Shown in pieces: positions 36,020-43,549 of a DNA stretch of 64,000 nucleotides. The notes below the pieces were generated by a model that was not told where the DNA came from, ran no database searches, and saw nothing but the letters and a program-made list of their open reading frames with translations. How positions within the stretch are numbered: position 1 is the stretch's first letter; every line of letters starts with the position of its first letter. A program made the translations under genes and the position numbers. The stretch is from UBA1479 sp040218445 (GTDB lineage Bacteria > Pseudomonadota > Alphaproteobacteria > Rhodospirillales > Casp-alpha2), in assembly GCA_040218445.1 (NCBI GenBank), contig JAVJRK010000010.1:1021661-1085660 (forward strand). The letters run 5' to 3'.

Positions 36020-36050
36020 GGGCCGTGCCTTCGGGTGCGGCCCTTTTCTT
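36020..36050 (+). terminator. Intrinsic terminator of the groESL operon
   Basis: A 10-bp stem (36020-36029 with 36034-36043) is capped by a TTCG tetraloop and followed by TTTTCTT. It is about 100 bp after the groEL stop. The 275 bp to the next gene hold nothing else recognisable. Confidence 0.93.
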
Positions 36051-36197
36051 ATGTGCGGGATTTGCTGCGTGCCCGGGATCAAGGGCGGTAAAACCCTGCC
36101 TCGGCTATATGGCCGGGTGCGAAACTTTGCTACGGTTTGTTAAGCCCTGCGGCACCCTCTATGCGGCAGGGGATCCATCCAGGCCGGGTATCAACGA

Positions 36198-37796
36198 ATG
36201 ACCATCATCAACAGCGGTGCCGACAGCGTGAAGGAGCTGATCAAGGCGGGGCGTCTGGGCGACGCCGGGCAGGCGGCTTATCAGGCGGCGGTAACCGGGC
36301 GCGCCGATGCGGAAACCCTGGGGCTTGGGGCGCAGGCGGCCTATCAGGCCGGGGTTGATGATCTGGCCCTTGATCTGTTCGCGCGCCTGGATGCACGGGC
36401 CGCGTTGGATGCATCCCAATGGGCGATGATGGGCCACGCGGCGGAACGTTTGGGCACGCCGCGCATTGCCTTGCGGGCCTATCATCGGTCGCTGGACCAA
36501 GCGCCCGACAACCCGGCCGTTCATTACAACCTGGGAAGCCTGTATCTGCGCCGTCATCAATGGACCGAGGCGATCCATCATCTGCAGGCGGCCTGCGATG
36601 CCAAACCGGATTGGGAGCCCGCCTGGGAAAACCTAGTCCAGGCGATGATGGGGACCGAACATTACGAGACGGTCATCCCCTTTCTGAAAGACTGTATGGC
36701 GCGGTTTTCCGATAACGCGACATTCTATTTTCAGCATGCCGAAGCCCTGATGAACATGGGCGACCGGGCGGCGGCAGAGGCCGCTTACCGCACCCTGACG
36801 GAGCTTGCCCCCCATGAAGCGACGGCCTGGGCCGGATTGGCCGCGGCCGTGATCCAGGACAAGCGCAAGGACGAAGCCGCCGACATCATTGCACAGGCGG
36901 CAACTGCCGGTGCCGTGTCCCCGGACCTGGAAGAAATGGCGGCGACCTTGAAACTCGACGCGGGGGACGCCGTGGCGGCCAAGGCCGGCTACGAAGCCGT
37001 GCTGGCAACCACGCCCGGCCACAGGCTTGCCCGCATCAATTTGATCGATGCCTTGGTTCAGGCCGGGGATCATGATCAGGCCCTTCGTATTTGCGATGAA
37101 CGTTTGGCGGAATTGCCGGGCGATCCGGAAATGCTGGCCTATCGGGCGGTTGTGCTGACGGACATGGGGCGTGCGGACCAAGCCGAAACCTATCTGCCGC
37201 CTGATCTGATCATGGGCCATCGTCCCATGGCGCCGGACGGGTTCGCATCCATGGCGGATTTCAACCGGGAAATGGTCCGCCACATCCTGGATCATCCCTC
37301 CCTGGTGCCGTCACCGCCCAGCCATGCCACGGTTCAGGGCCGCCATACCGGCAGCCTGGTGTGCGAGCCCTGGGGGCCGATGCAGCATTTCAGGGATATG
37401 ATCGCCGAAGCCGCCAGGGTCTACCGGCGGCGTCACCGGAACAGCGACCATCCCGTGTTCACCCGCTGGTCCGATGAATATTCCCTGACCCTTTGGGCGG
37501 TGGAAATGAACGCGGGCGGCCATCAGATGCCGCATATTCACCCGTCGGGATTTCTGTCGGGCGTCTATTACCCGCAGCTGCCCGGGCAGGTGACGGACCC
37601 GGGCGACACCAAGGGGTTCATCGAATTCTTCCAGGCCCCTGAACAATTCAAGCTTCGCCATGCGCCCAGGCTGCAATTGTTCGCGCCGGAAGAAGGGGTC
37701 ATGTACCTGTTTCCTTCGGCCTATTTTCACCGCACCATTCCGTTCGAAGGGGACGGCACCAGGATCAGCGTCGCCTTCGACCTGGTCGCGTTGTAG
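36198..37796 (+). CDS. TPR protein with C-terminal 2OG-Fe(II) oxygenase-like domain
   Basis: This protein of 532 residues has about ten helical repeats of TPR type over residues 1-330 (for example PDNPAVHYNLGSLYLRRHQWTEAI). A C-terminal jelly-roll of about 200 residues follows. The latter has EMNAGGHQMPHIHPSGFLSG (iron-binding His region), KGFIEFFQAPEQFKLRH, and FPSAYFHRTIPFEGDGTRIS (second His and 2-oxoglutarate-binding Arg). This matches the putative 2OG-Fe(II) oxygenase family fused to TPRs. Such enzymes may hydroxylate a peptide or protein held by the repeats; the substrate is unknown. It lies 10 bp before the alpha/beta hydrolase, so the two are probably cotranscribed. Confidence 0.82.
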   Translation: MTIINSGADSVKELIKAGRLGDAGQAAYQAAVTGRADAETLGLGAQAAYQAGVDDLALDLFARLDARAALDASQWAMMGHAAERLGTPRIALRAYHRSLDQAPDNPAVHYNLGSLYLRRHQWTEAIHHLQAACDAKPDWEPAWENLVQAMMGTEHYETVIPFLKDCMARFSDNATFYFQHAEALMNMGDRAAAEAAYRTLTELAPHEATAWAGLAAAVIQDKRKDEAADIIAQAATAGAVSPDLEEMAATLKLDAGDAVAAKAGYEAVLATTPGHRLARINLIDALVQAGDHDQALRICDERLAELPGDPEMLAYRAVVLTDMGRADQAETYLPPDLIMGHRPMAPDGFASMADFNREMVRHILDHPSLVPSPPSHATVQGRHTGSLVCEPWGPMQHFRDMIAEAARVYRRRHRNSDHPVFTRWSDEYSLTLWAVEMNAGGHQMPHIHPSGFLSGVYYPQLPGQVTDPGDTKGFIEFFQAPEQFKLRHAPRLQLFAPEEGVMYLFPSAYFHRTIPFEGDGTRISVAFDLVAL

Positions 37797-37806
37797 GGGG
37801 GGCGTC

Positions 37807-38535
37807 ATGGTGCGCTTCGTTCTTGTCCACGGTGCGTATCATGGCGGTTGGTGCTGGGATCGGCTGGTCCCGCGCCTGAAGGATGCAGGGGTAGAAGCCA
37901 TTGCCCCCGATTTGCCGGGCCATGGCCTGGATGCCACGCCAACCAAGAATTTGACGTTGGGGCTCTATGCCGACCGGATCGCCGAGCTCATTCGCGCACA
38001 AGACGCCCGCGTCACTCTGGTCGGCCATTCCATGGCGGGGGCGGTTATTTCCGAAGTCGCGGAACGGGTGCCGGACCAGATATCACGGCTGGTCTACCTT
38101 ACGGCCTATATCCCCGGTGATGGGGAAAGCATCGTCGACTGGGCGCGCCGGGATGTCGGCACGCAGGCCCGGTCTGACAAGGTTGAATACGAACATGTTC
38201 CTTGTCTGACCCTGACCAAGGACATGACGCGGGACGCTTTCTATCAGGACGCGACACCCGAAGACCTGGATTGGGTCTATGGCAATCTGCGCCCGGAACC
38301 GCTCGCCATTTTCCGACAGGCCCTGGCATTGACGCCGGAAAACTTCGGGCGCGTGCCCCGGGATTACATTTCCTGCCGGGGCGACCGGGCGATTACGCCG
38401 GCCCTGCAGGACGCCATGCTGGGCGCCCTGCCGGCCCGGCGGGTGTGGGATATGGATTGCGGCCATTCGCCCTTCGTCGTTTATCCGCACGATCTGGCGG
38501 ACGTTCTGATGGACGGCGAGGTCGCGAATATCTAG
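37807..38535 (+). CDS. Alpha/beta hydrolase (EstC / methyl-esterase-like)
   Basis: This hydrolase of 242 residues has FVLVHGAYHGGWCWDRLVPRL with the oxyanion-hole HGAYHGG, the nucleophile elbow GHSMAGAV (Ser near residue 77), a probable acid in SCRGDRAITP, and the catalytic His in DCGHSPF. The pattern is shared with plant methyl-ester esterases, pyrethroid hydrolases and bacterial EstC. Substrate specificity cannot be read from sequence. The ATG at 37807 has an AGGGGGGGC ribosome site. The open frame beginning at 37660 would overlap the preceding gene. Confidence 0.85.
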   Translation: MVRFVLVHGAYHGGWCWDRLVPRLKDAGVEAIAPDLPGHGLDATPTKNLTLGLYADRIAELIRAQDARVTLVGHSMAGAVISEVAERVPDQISRLVYLTAYIPGDGESIVDWARRDVGTQARSDKVEYEHVPCLTLTKDMTRDAFYQDATPEDLDWVYGNLRPEPLAIFRQALALTPENFGRVPRDYISCRGDRAITPALQDAMLGALPARRVWDMDCGHSPFVVYPHDLADVLMDGEVANI

Positions 38536-38573
38536 CCGGCGGCCAAACGGCTGTCGTTAAAGGCCCAATTCCG

Positions 38574-39020
38574 TCAAGCCCGGGAAATCATCCGCGGCCC
38601 CAGGGGCCAGGTGAATTTGCGGTCGGCTTCCACGATCAGCACGTCGTTGATCGAGGCCTCGCGCCGCTGCATTAATCCTTCTGGTGAAAATTCCCACTGT
38701 TCGTTGCCATGGGCGCGGTACCATTGGCCGTTATCATCGTGGAATTCGTACTGGAAGCGCACGGCGATGCGGTTTTCGTGGAACGCCCAAAGCTCCTTGA
38801 TCAGACGATAGTCCAGTTCACGCGCCCATTTGCGGGTCAGGAACTCGACGATCTTGTCCCGGCCCGTAAAGAACTCGGCGCGGTTGCGCCAAGTGCTGTC
38901 CGGGGTATAGGCCAGCGAGACCTTGACCGGATCACGGTGGTTCCAGGCATCTTCGGCCATGCGGGCTTTTTGTTGGGCGGTTTCATAGGTGAACGGGGGC
39001 AGGGGGGGACGCGTCTCCAT
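38574..39020 (-). CDS. NTF2-like protein of the DUF1348 family
   Basis: This small cytoplasmic protein of 148 residues has an NTF2-like cone fold. The helix ETAQQKARMAEDAWNHRDPVKVSLAYTPDSTWRNR is followed by FTGRDKIVEFLTRKW and aromatic strands (AVRFQYEFHDDNGQWYRAHGNEQWEF). DUF1348 proteins have no proven function and are often near redox or stress genes. ATG 39020 has AAGGAG seven bases upstream, whereas the longer frame to 39122 starts with arginine-rich shadow sequence. It is convergent with the hydrolase. Confidence 0.85.
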   Translation of the reverse strand: METRPPLPPFTYETAQQKARMAEDAWNHRDPVKVSLAYTPDSTWRNRAEFFTGRDKIVEFLTRKWARELDYRLIKELWAFHENRIAVRFQYEFHDDNGQWYRAHGNEQWEFSPEGLMQRREASINDVLIVEADRKFTWPLGPRMISRA

Positions 39021-39282
39021 GATGAGACTCCTTCTCGAAACAGATTGATTTAAGTGTCGGGAGGGCGTCTCGGCCCGGGGTCGCGGTCGTTCGCGCTGTG
39101 CCGACGGTCGTTCGCCGGGCAATCAAGAATTGCACAGCTGTGGCACGAATGCATCTTGAAAGGTTGGCAAACTAATTCTACCGTCAGGATCAAAGAGGGG
39201 CGGCATATCGTACAGCCATCCCCGGGGGCGCATCCGAGCAAGGTTGATTAAAAGCGAACACGCATGTGTTTGGAGTGGAAGT

Positions 39283-39870
39283 ATGCCGGGTGCCGGCCTG
39301 AAAATTCTGGTCATCGATGAAAGTGCCGAACGTGCCCAGGTCCTGTTGGCGGGGCTTGAGGATGCCGGGTATGCCCAGGTCCAGTATCTTCAGGATATGA
39401 GCGACCTGGTTCCCCGGATCGCGGCCATCGACCCGGACGTGATTTTGATCGATCTAGAAAACCCCAACCGCGATACGGTCGAACAGATGTTCCGCGTGTC
39501 GCGCGAGGTCAAACGCCCGATCGCCATGTTCGTCGATGAAAGCGACCCGGAAATGACCAAGCAGGCCATTCGGGCGGGCGTGTCGGCCTATATCATCGAC
39601 GGGCTGCGCCGCGAACGCATTCAGCCGGTGGTCGATGTGGCGATTTCGCGGTTTGAATCTTACCGCGAACTGGAGCAGCGGGCGACCGATGCGGAATTGC
39701 AGTTGGCCGAACGCAAAACCATCGAGCGCGCCAAGTCCGTGCTGATGGACAAACGGGGCCTGACCGAACCGGATGCCTATGATGCCATCCGCCAGATCGC
39801 GCGGTCCAAGGGTAAGCGCATGATCGAGGTCGCCGAAAGCCTGCTGACGGCGCAGGAACTGGGTATTTGA
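39283..39870 (+). CDS. ANTAR-domain response regulator (NasT/AmiR type), first of three
   Basis: This is an RNA-binding antiterminator of 195 residues. The receiver domain (about 5-120) keeps the acidic residues in VIDES and the likely phosphoacceptor Asp57 (VILIDLEN). Its usual lysine is replaced, in AYIIDGL. A coiled coil (about 122-145) leads to the ANTAR domain: RKTIERAKSVLMDKRGLTEPDAYDAIRQIA. Family knowledge: ANTAR dimers bind paired hairpins with six-base loops in leader RNAs and prevent termination. Such a leader lies about 215 bp downstream, before the second ANTAR gene. ATG 39283 follows TGGAGTGG. It is the only one of the three ANTAR proteins in the window with a plausible phosphorylation site. 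Confidence 0.9.
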   Translation: MPGAGLKILVIDESAERAQVLLAGLEDAGYAQVQYLQDMSDLVPRIAAIDPDVILIDLENPNRDTVEQMFRVSREVKRPIAMFVDESDPEMTKQAIRAGVSAYIIDGLRRERIQPVVDVAISRFESYRELEQRATDAELQLAERKTIERAKSVLMDKRGLTEPDAYDAIRQIARSKGKRMIEVAESLLTAQELGI

Positions 39871-39913
39871 CGAAAGTCTGATCCGGCGACACCTTCGCCA
39901 AAATTTCTGATTA

Positions 39914-39954
39914 AAAATTATGCGATTAATGTATGGCTGCGTAAAATTTATGCG
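39914..39954 (+). repeat. Direct repeat upstream of the sigma-54 promoter
   Basis: AAAATTATGCG (39914-39924) and AAAATTTATGCG (39943-39954) lie about 30 bp apart, close to three helical turns, some 75-115 bp before the sigma-54 site. That is where an enhancer-binding activator of the NtrC class would bind. The sequence does not match the NtrC consensus, so the activator is unknown. Confidence 0.45.
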
Positions 39955-40029
39955 CATAGCTGCCTGTCCGTGCCCCATGCAGAGATCTATTATTCTTTGA
40001 ATTCAATCAGTTAGATGCTTTCTGCAAGT

Positions 40030-40045
40030 TGGCACGGGGATTGTA
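40030..40045 (+). promoter_or_regulatory. Sigma-54 promoter of the ANTAR/cyanate operon
   Basis: TGGCACGGGGATTGTA matches the -24/-12 consensus TGGCACG-N4-TTGC(A/T) at every defined position except T for C in the -12 GC. Transcription would start near 40057 and run through the ANTAR hairpins and terminator. It implies control by an enhancer-binding protein and RpoN, usually nitrogen limitation. Confidence 0.82.
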
Positions 40046-40086
40046 GTAGAGAGATAGCCGGATGGTTCTCTGTCCGGTGTCCTCTG

Positions 40087-40134
40087 CGCCCAATGACGGG
40101 TGATCCTTTAGAGGCCTTCTGCCCCATGACGGGC
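40087..40134 (+). ncRNA. Tandem hexaloop hairpins: ANTAR-binding leader RNA
   Basis: Hairpin 1 is CGCCC (40087-40091), loop AATGAC, GGGTG (40098-40102). Hairpin 2 is GCCC (40121-40124), loop CATGAC, GGGC (40131-40134). Loops of six bases with G at position 4 (A at position 1 in the first) are the published hallmark of ANTAR targets. Both share the core ATGACGGG. The second hairpin ends seven bases before the terminator stem, as expected for mutually dependent folding. Confidence 0.75.
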
Positions 40135-40141
40135 TGAAATG

Positions 40142-40161
40142 CCGGCATGTGCCGGGTTTTT
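40142..40161 (+). terminator. Leader terminator before the second ANTAR gene
   Basis: CCGGC (40142-40146), an ATGT loop and GCCGG (40151-40155) are followed by G and five T residues (40157-40161). It is 59 bp before the ATG at 40220 and would stop transcription from the sigma-54 promoter unless an ANTAR protein stabilises the upstream hairpins. Confidence 0.75.
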
Positions 40162-40219
40162 AGCTGAATGCCGCCGACCCTTTCGGTGGGTTGGATTGGA
40201 ATACGGGGCGACGACAGTC

Positions 40220-40825
40220 ATGCAAATTCGGTTAATGACGCCTGTTGGCACCAGTGTCCTCGTGGTCGAGCGGGACCGCCCGCGCGCCGAGGCGACCAAG
40301 CGTCTGCTGGTCGAACAGGGCTACAGCGTGACCGAGCTTTTGACCGATATGAGCCGGTTCGCGGATGCCGCCGCCCGCACCACCGCCGACGCCATCATGA
40401 TTTATGCCGCCGAGCCCGATCAGGAATTACTGGATGCCTTGCGCGCCCTGCCGACGGAGCAGCGCCGGCCGACCATTCTGATCACCGAAGACGGATCGAC
40501 CGACGCCATCCACGAGGCCGTGGCAGCGGGTGTGAATGCCTGTGTCGTGGTCGGCGTCAACGGCAACCGCATTCGTTCCGCCATCGATCTTGCGAAGGCG
40601 AATTTTTCCAATACCCGCGGCCTGCGCGAAGAGCTGGACGAGGCGCGCAACGCTTTGCGCGACCGCAAGGTGATCGAGCGCGCCAAGGGCATCATCATGC
40701 GCGAGCGCGGCCTGGACGAAGACGCGGCCTATACCTTGCTGCGCACCCGGGCCATGCAGCGCGGCGTGCGGCTGGTCGTGGTCGCGGAAATGGTCAACGA
40801 GGCTGCCGAGGTCATGCAGCTGTAA
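40220..40825 (+). CDS. ANTAR-domain regulator with degenerate receiver, second of three
   Basis: This antiterminator-like protein of 201 residues has an N-terminal receiver-like domain that has lost the phosphoacceptor: the position corresponding to Asp reads IMIYAAEPD. So regulation by phosphorylation is unlikely. A helix (LREELDEARNALRD) joins it to the ANTAR domain RKVIERAKGIIMRERGLDEDAAYTLLRTRAMQRG. ATG 40220 is chosen because an earlier in-frame ATG at 40139 lies inside the leader terminator. It is first in a transcription unit running into the transporter and cyanase genes. NasT-type proteins are controlled by a binding partner (NasS) instead of a kinase; a similar arrangement is possible here. 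Confidence 0.88.
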   Translation: MQIRLMTPVGTSVLVVERDRPRAEATKRLLVEQGYSVTELLTDMSRFADAAARTTADAIMIYAAEPDQELLDALRALPTEQRRPTILITEDGSTDAIHEAVAAGVNACVVVGVNGNRIRSAIDLAKANFSNTRGLREELDEARNALRDRKVIERAKGIIMRERGLDEDAAYTLLRTRAMQRGVRLVVVAEMVNEAAEVMQL

Positions 40826-41055
40826 GGAATTCGCCGGCCGGCGCGCCCCGATAAAAAGGGAGATACGCGACGGCGGCAAAACAGTTTGGTGGTTGGACGA
40901 TGACGCCCGACCGCTGGAGAACCGAACCGGGCGACGATGGGGTCGTCGGGCTCATACAGGGGGACGATGACGGCCCCCGACAAGGACCAAGACGTCCATC
41001 GGCCGGACCCATTCCGTGGTCCGCGGCGTTGGGCGTTTTTTAATGGAGTAAATCA
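40826..41055 (+). promoter_or_regulatory. Structured leader of the transporter-cyanase genes with second terminator candidate
   Basis: These 230 bp hold a direct repeat GGACGATGACG (40895-40905 and 40962-40972) and a hairpin CGACGA/TCGTCG (40932-40948). Next is a GC-rich stem region (41001-41033, with GGACC/GGTCC and CCCA/TGGG as alternative pairings). Six T residues follow (41036-41041), just before the ribosome site GGAG. The repeats contain ATGACG, as in the upstream ANTAR hairpins. A second antitermination point directly before the binding-protein gene is plausible, but the fold is less clear. Confidence 0.45.
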
Positions 41056-42675
41056 ATGGGCGCTTTTGCAAACCCGTTTGATCCCGACAAGCTCTTGTGG
41101 AACGGCTGTCCCTGTGGCCAGCACCGCTCCATCATCGAGCACAACATGGCAATGGCTGCGGCGCAGGGTAAGGACGCGTCGCGGTTCCAGTGTGAAGACG
41201 TGGACGGCGCGGAGGCCACTTCGGCTGCCGCTTCCGGGCACAGCCCCGCCAATTGCTTCGATCCGGCCTGCCAGGAAGCTGCTTGCGTTTCCATGCGTCA
41301 GTCCGCCGAAGCGGGTGGTCAGGGCGATATGATGCGTGCCGTTCAGGCCCATCAGGCCGAACAGGAAGCCAAGCTGGCGGAACCGGAAGCTTCGGACCTG
41401 GAAAGCACCATGTCCCGCGCGGTGGAATCAGCCGTCATGCAGGGCATGTTCGGAACCGACATGCATCGCCGTGGGTTCCTCAAGGCCGTGGGCGCGGGGA
41501 CGGCTTATGCCGCCATCGCTTCCATGTTCCCGTTGGAAGAAGCCAAGGCCATGGCCGTTGAAATGGCCATGAAAGGCGGCAAGCTTGAAAAGACCAAGCT
41601 GAACGTCGGCTTCGTTCCCATCACCTGTGCCACGCCGATCATCATGGCGCATCCCATGGGCTTCTATAAGAAGTACGGACTTGATGTTTCCGTGATCAAG
41701 ACGGCCGGTTGGGCCGTGTCCCGCGACAAATCGCTTTCCGGCGAATACGACGCGGCGCACATGCTCACGCCCATGCCGCTTGCGATCAACATGGGTGCCG
41801 GTTCGACCAAGGTGCCCTGGACCATGCCCGCGGTGGAAAACATCAACGGCCAGGCGATTGTTCTGTCGAAAAAGCATATCGACAAGAACGATCCGAAAAT
41901 GTGGAAGGGCTTCAAGTTCGCCGTTCCCTTCGAGTACTCGATGCACAACTTCCTGCTTCGGTACTACGTCGCGGAAGCCGGGCTTGATCCGGACAAGGAC
42001 ATCCAGATCCGCGTCCTGCCGCCGCCAGAAATGGTCGCCAACCTGCGTGCTGACAACGTTGACGGCTATCTTTCGCCCGATCCGTTCAACCAGCGCGCGG
42101 TCTACGACGGCGTCGGTTTCATCCACAAACTGACCAAGGACATCTGGGAGAAGCATCCGTGCTGCGCCTTCGCGGCAAGCAAGGGCTTCATCGACGAGAA
42201 CCCCAACACCTTCCTGGCGTTGTGGAAGTCGATCCTGGAAGCCACCGACTTCGCGTCGGTCAAGTCCAACCGCAAGGAAATCTCCGCGGCGATTTCGCCG
42301 AAGAACTACCTGAACCAGCCGGTCACGGTTCTGGAACAGGTACTTGTGGGGACTTATGCGGATGGTCTCGGCAACGTCAAGAAGGTCCCGGACCGGATCG
42401 ATTTCGACCCGTTCCCGTGGCATTCCATGGCCGTGTGGATCCTGTCGCAGATGAAGCGCTGGGGCTACATCAAGGGTGACGTCGACTACAAGCAGGTCGC
42501 CGAAGAGGTCTATCTCGCCACTGATGCTCAGAAGCTGATGAGCGAGATGAGCCTGACCGGGCCGTATGGCACGCCGCCGAAATCGACCTACGAAAACTAC
42601 ACCATCATGGGCAAGACGTTCGATCCCGCGAAAGCGGAAGAGTACGTCCAGTCCTTCGCCATCAAGAGAACGTAA
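41056..42675 (+). CDS. NrtA/CmpA/CynA-like ABC transporter binding protein with Cys-rich N-terminal extension
   Basis: This is a substrate-binding protein for nitrate, nitrite, bicarbonate or cyanate, 539 residues. A twin-arginine signal (HRRGFLKAVGAG, residues 137-148) sits unusually deep in the protein. Before it come about 135 residues with six cysteines (WNGCPCGQH at 15-23, C46, then C67, C72 and C77 spaced by five). The mature part is typical of the family: LNVGFVPITCATPIIMAHPMGFYKKYGL, then ENINGQAIVLSKK and NLRADNVDGYLSPDPFNQRAV, which line the ligand cleft. The adjacent cyanase points to cyanate as ligand. A good GGAG site supports the ATG at 41056, so the extension appears to be translated. 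In cyanobacterial NrtA/CmpA the anchor is a lipoprotein signal, unlike here. Confidence 0.88.
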   Translation: MGAFANPFDPDKLLWNGCPCGQHRSIIEHNMAMAAAQGKDASRFQCEDVDGAEATSAAASGHSPANCFDPACQEAACVSMRQSAEAGGQGDMMRAVQAHQAEQEAKLAEPEASDLESTMSRAVESAVMQGMFGTDMHRRGFLKAVGAGTAYAAIASMFPLEEAKAMAVEMAMKGGKLEKTKLNVGFVPITCATPIIMAHPMGFYKKYGLDVSVIKTAGWAVSRDKSLSGEYDAAHMLTPMPLAINMGAGSTKVPWTMPAVENINGQAIVLSKKHIDKNDPKMWKGFKFAVPFEYSMHNFLLRYYVAEAGLDPDKDIQIRVLPPPEMVANLRADNVDGYLSPDPFNQRAVYDGVGFIHKLTKDIWEKHPCCAFAASKGFIDENPNTFLALWKSILEATDFASVKSNRKEISAAISPKNYLNQPVTVLEQVLVGTYADGLGNVKKVPDRIDFDPFPWHSMAVWILSQMKRWGYIKGDVDYKQVAEEVYLATDAQKLMSEMSLTGPYGTPPKSTYENYTIMGKTFDPAKAEEYVQSFAIKRT

Positions 42676-42687
42676 GAGGTAAAATCC

Positions 42688-43527
42688 ATGTCCTTATCAC
42701 TTCGAACCCGTGCCATCGTTTTATCGATAGCCCTGTTCTTCGCCTTCGCGGCGATCTGGGAACTGGCCCTGCCAAAAGGGACGGGTTCTGCCGAGGGCAT
42801 GGATCCCGCTTACGCCGCCTTGATGGGGGCTACTGCCAAGGGGGCCTCGGCAATGCCGGGGCCCCTCGAGGTGGGCTCGCAGATCTGGGAACATGTCCTG
42901 GATCCTTTCTATGACGCCGGCCCCAATGACAAGGGTATCGGTATCCAACTTGGATATTCGGTCCTGCGTGTGCTGGTCGGGTTCGGTTTCGCCGTGCTGG
43001 TCGCCATTCCGCTGGGGTTTGTGATCGGCATGTCACCCCTGTTCTACAAGGCGCTGGACCCGTTCATCCAGATCATGAAGCCGGTTTCGCCGCTCGCCTG
43101 GATGCCGCTGGCGCTCTACACGATCAAGGATTCGATCATTTCATCCGTGTTCGTGATCTTCATCTGTTCGGTCTGGCCCATGCTGACCAACACGGCCTTC
43201 GGTGTCGCCAGCGTGCGCAAGGAATGGCTCAACGTGGCGAAGACGCTTGAGGTCGGCCATCTGCGCACGGCCTTCCGCGTGATCCTGCCGGCGGCGGCAC
43301 CCACGATCATGACCGGCATGCGGATTTCCGTCGGCATCGCCTGGCTGGTGATCGTTGCCGCCGAGATGCTCGTGGGTGGTACGGGCATCGGCTACTTCGT
43401 GTGGAACGAATGGAACAATTTGTCGATCACCAACGTGATCGCCGCGATTTTCTTCATCGGGCTGATCGGCATGGCTTTGGACCTGATGCTTTCCTACCTG
43501 GCGCGTCTCGTCACCTACGCCGAATAA
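42688..43527 (+). CDS. ABC transporter permease (NrtB/CynB-like)
   Basis: This inner-membrane permease of the SsuC/TauC/NrtB family has 279 residues. One N-terminal helix (about 10-28) is followed by a periplasmic segment (30-80) and five more helices. The ATPase-contact loop is VAKTLEVGHLRTAFRVILPAAAPTIMTGMR. It starts 12 bp after the binding-protein stop. It forms the channel for the cyanate/nitrate-type importer with the ATPase that follows. Confidence 0.92.
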   Translation: MSLSLRTRAIVLSIALFFAFAAIWELALPKGTGSAEGMDPAYAALMGATAKGASAMPGPLEVGSQIWEHVLDPFYDAGPNDKGIGIQLGYSVLRVLVGFGFAVLVAIPLGFVIGMSPLFYKALDPFIQIMKPVSPLAWMPLALYTIKDSIISSVFVIFICSVWPMLTNTAFGVASVRKEWLNVAKTLEVGHLRTAFRVILPAAAPTIMTGMRISVGIAWLVIVAAEMLVGGTGIGYFVWNEWNNLSITNVIAAIFFIGLIGMALDLMLSYLARLVTYAE

Positions 43528-43549
43528 AATGAAAAACGGAGCACAGAAG

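Noticed and set aside
39141..39152. A second sigma-54-like element (TGGCACGAATGC) upstream of the first ANTAR gene
   Set aside because: The -24 half is good, but the GC falls two bases too close, so the spacing is wrong for RpoN.
40139..40219. In-frame ATG giving a longer second ANTAR protein
   Set aside because: It lies inside the leader terminator and lacks a ribosome site; the extra residues do not fit the receiver fold.
41056..42675. Reading the NrtA-like protein as a cytoplasmic NasS sensor
   Set aside because: It has a clear twin-arginine signal and is followed directly by permease and ATPase genes, so transport is the primary role; a sensing role is kept only as a hypothesis.
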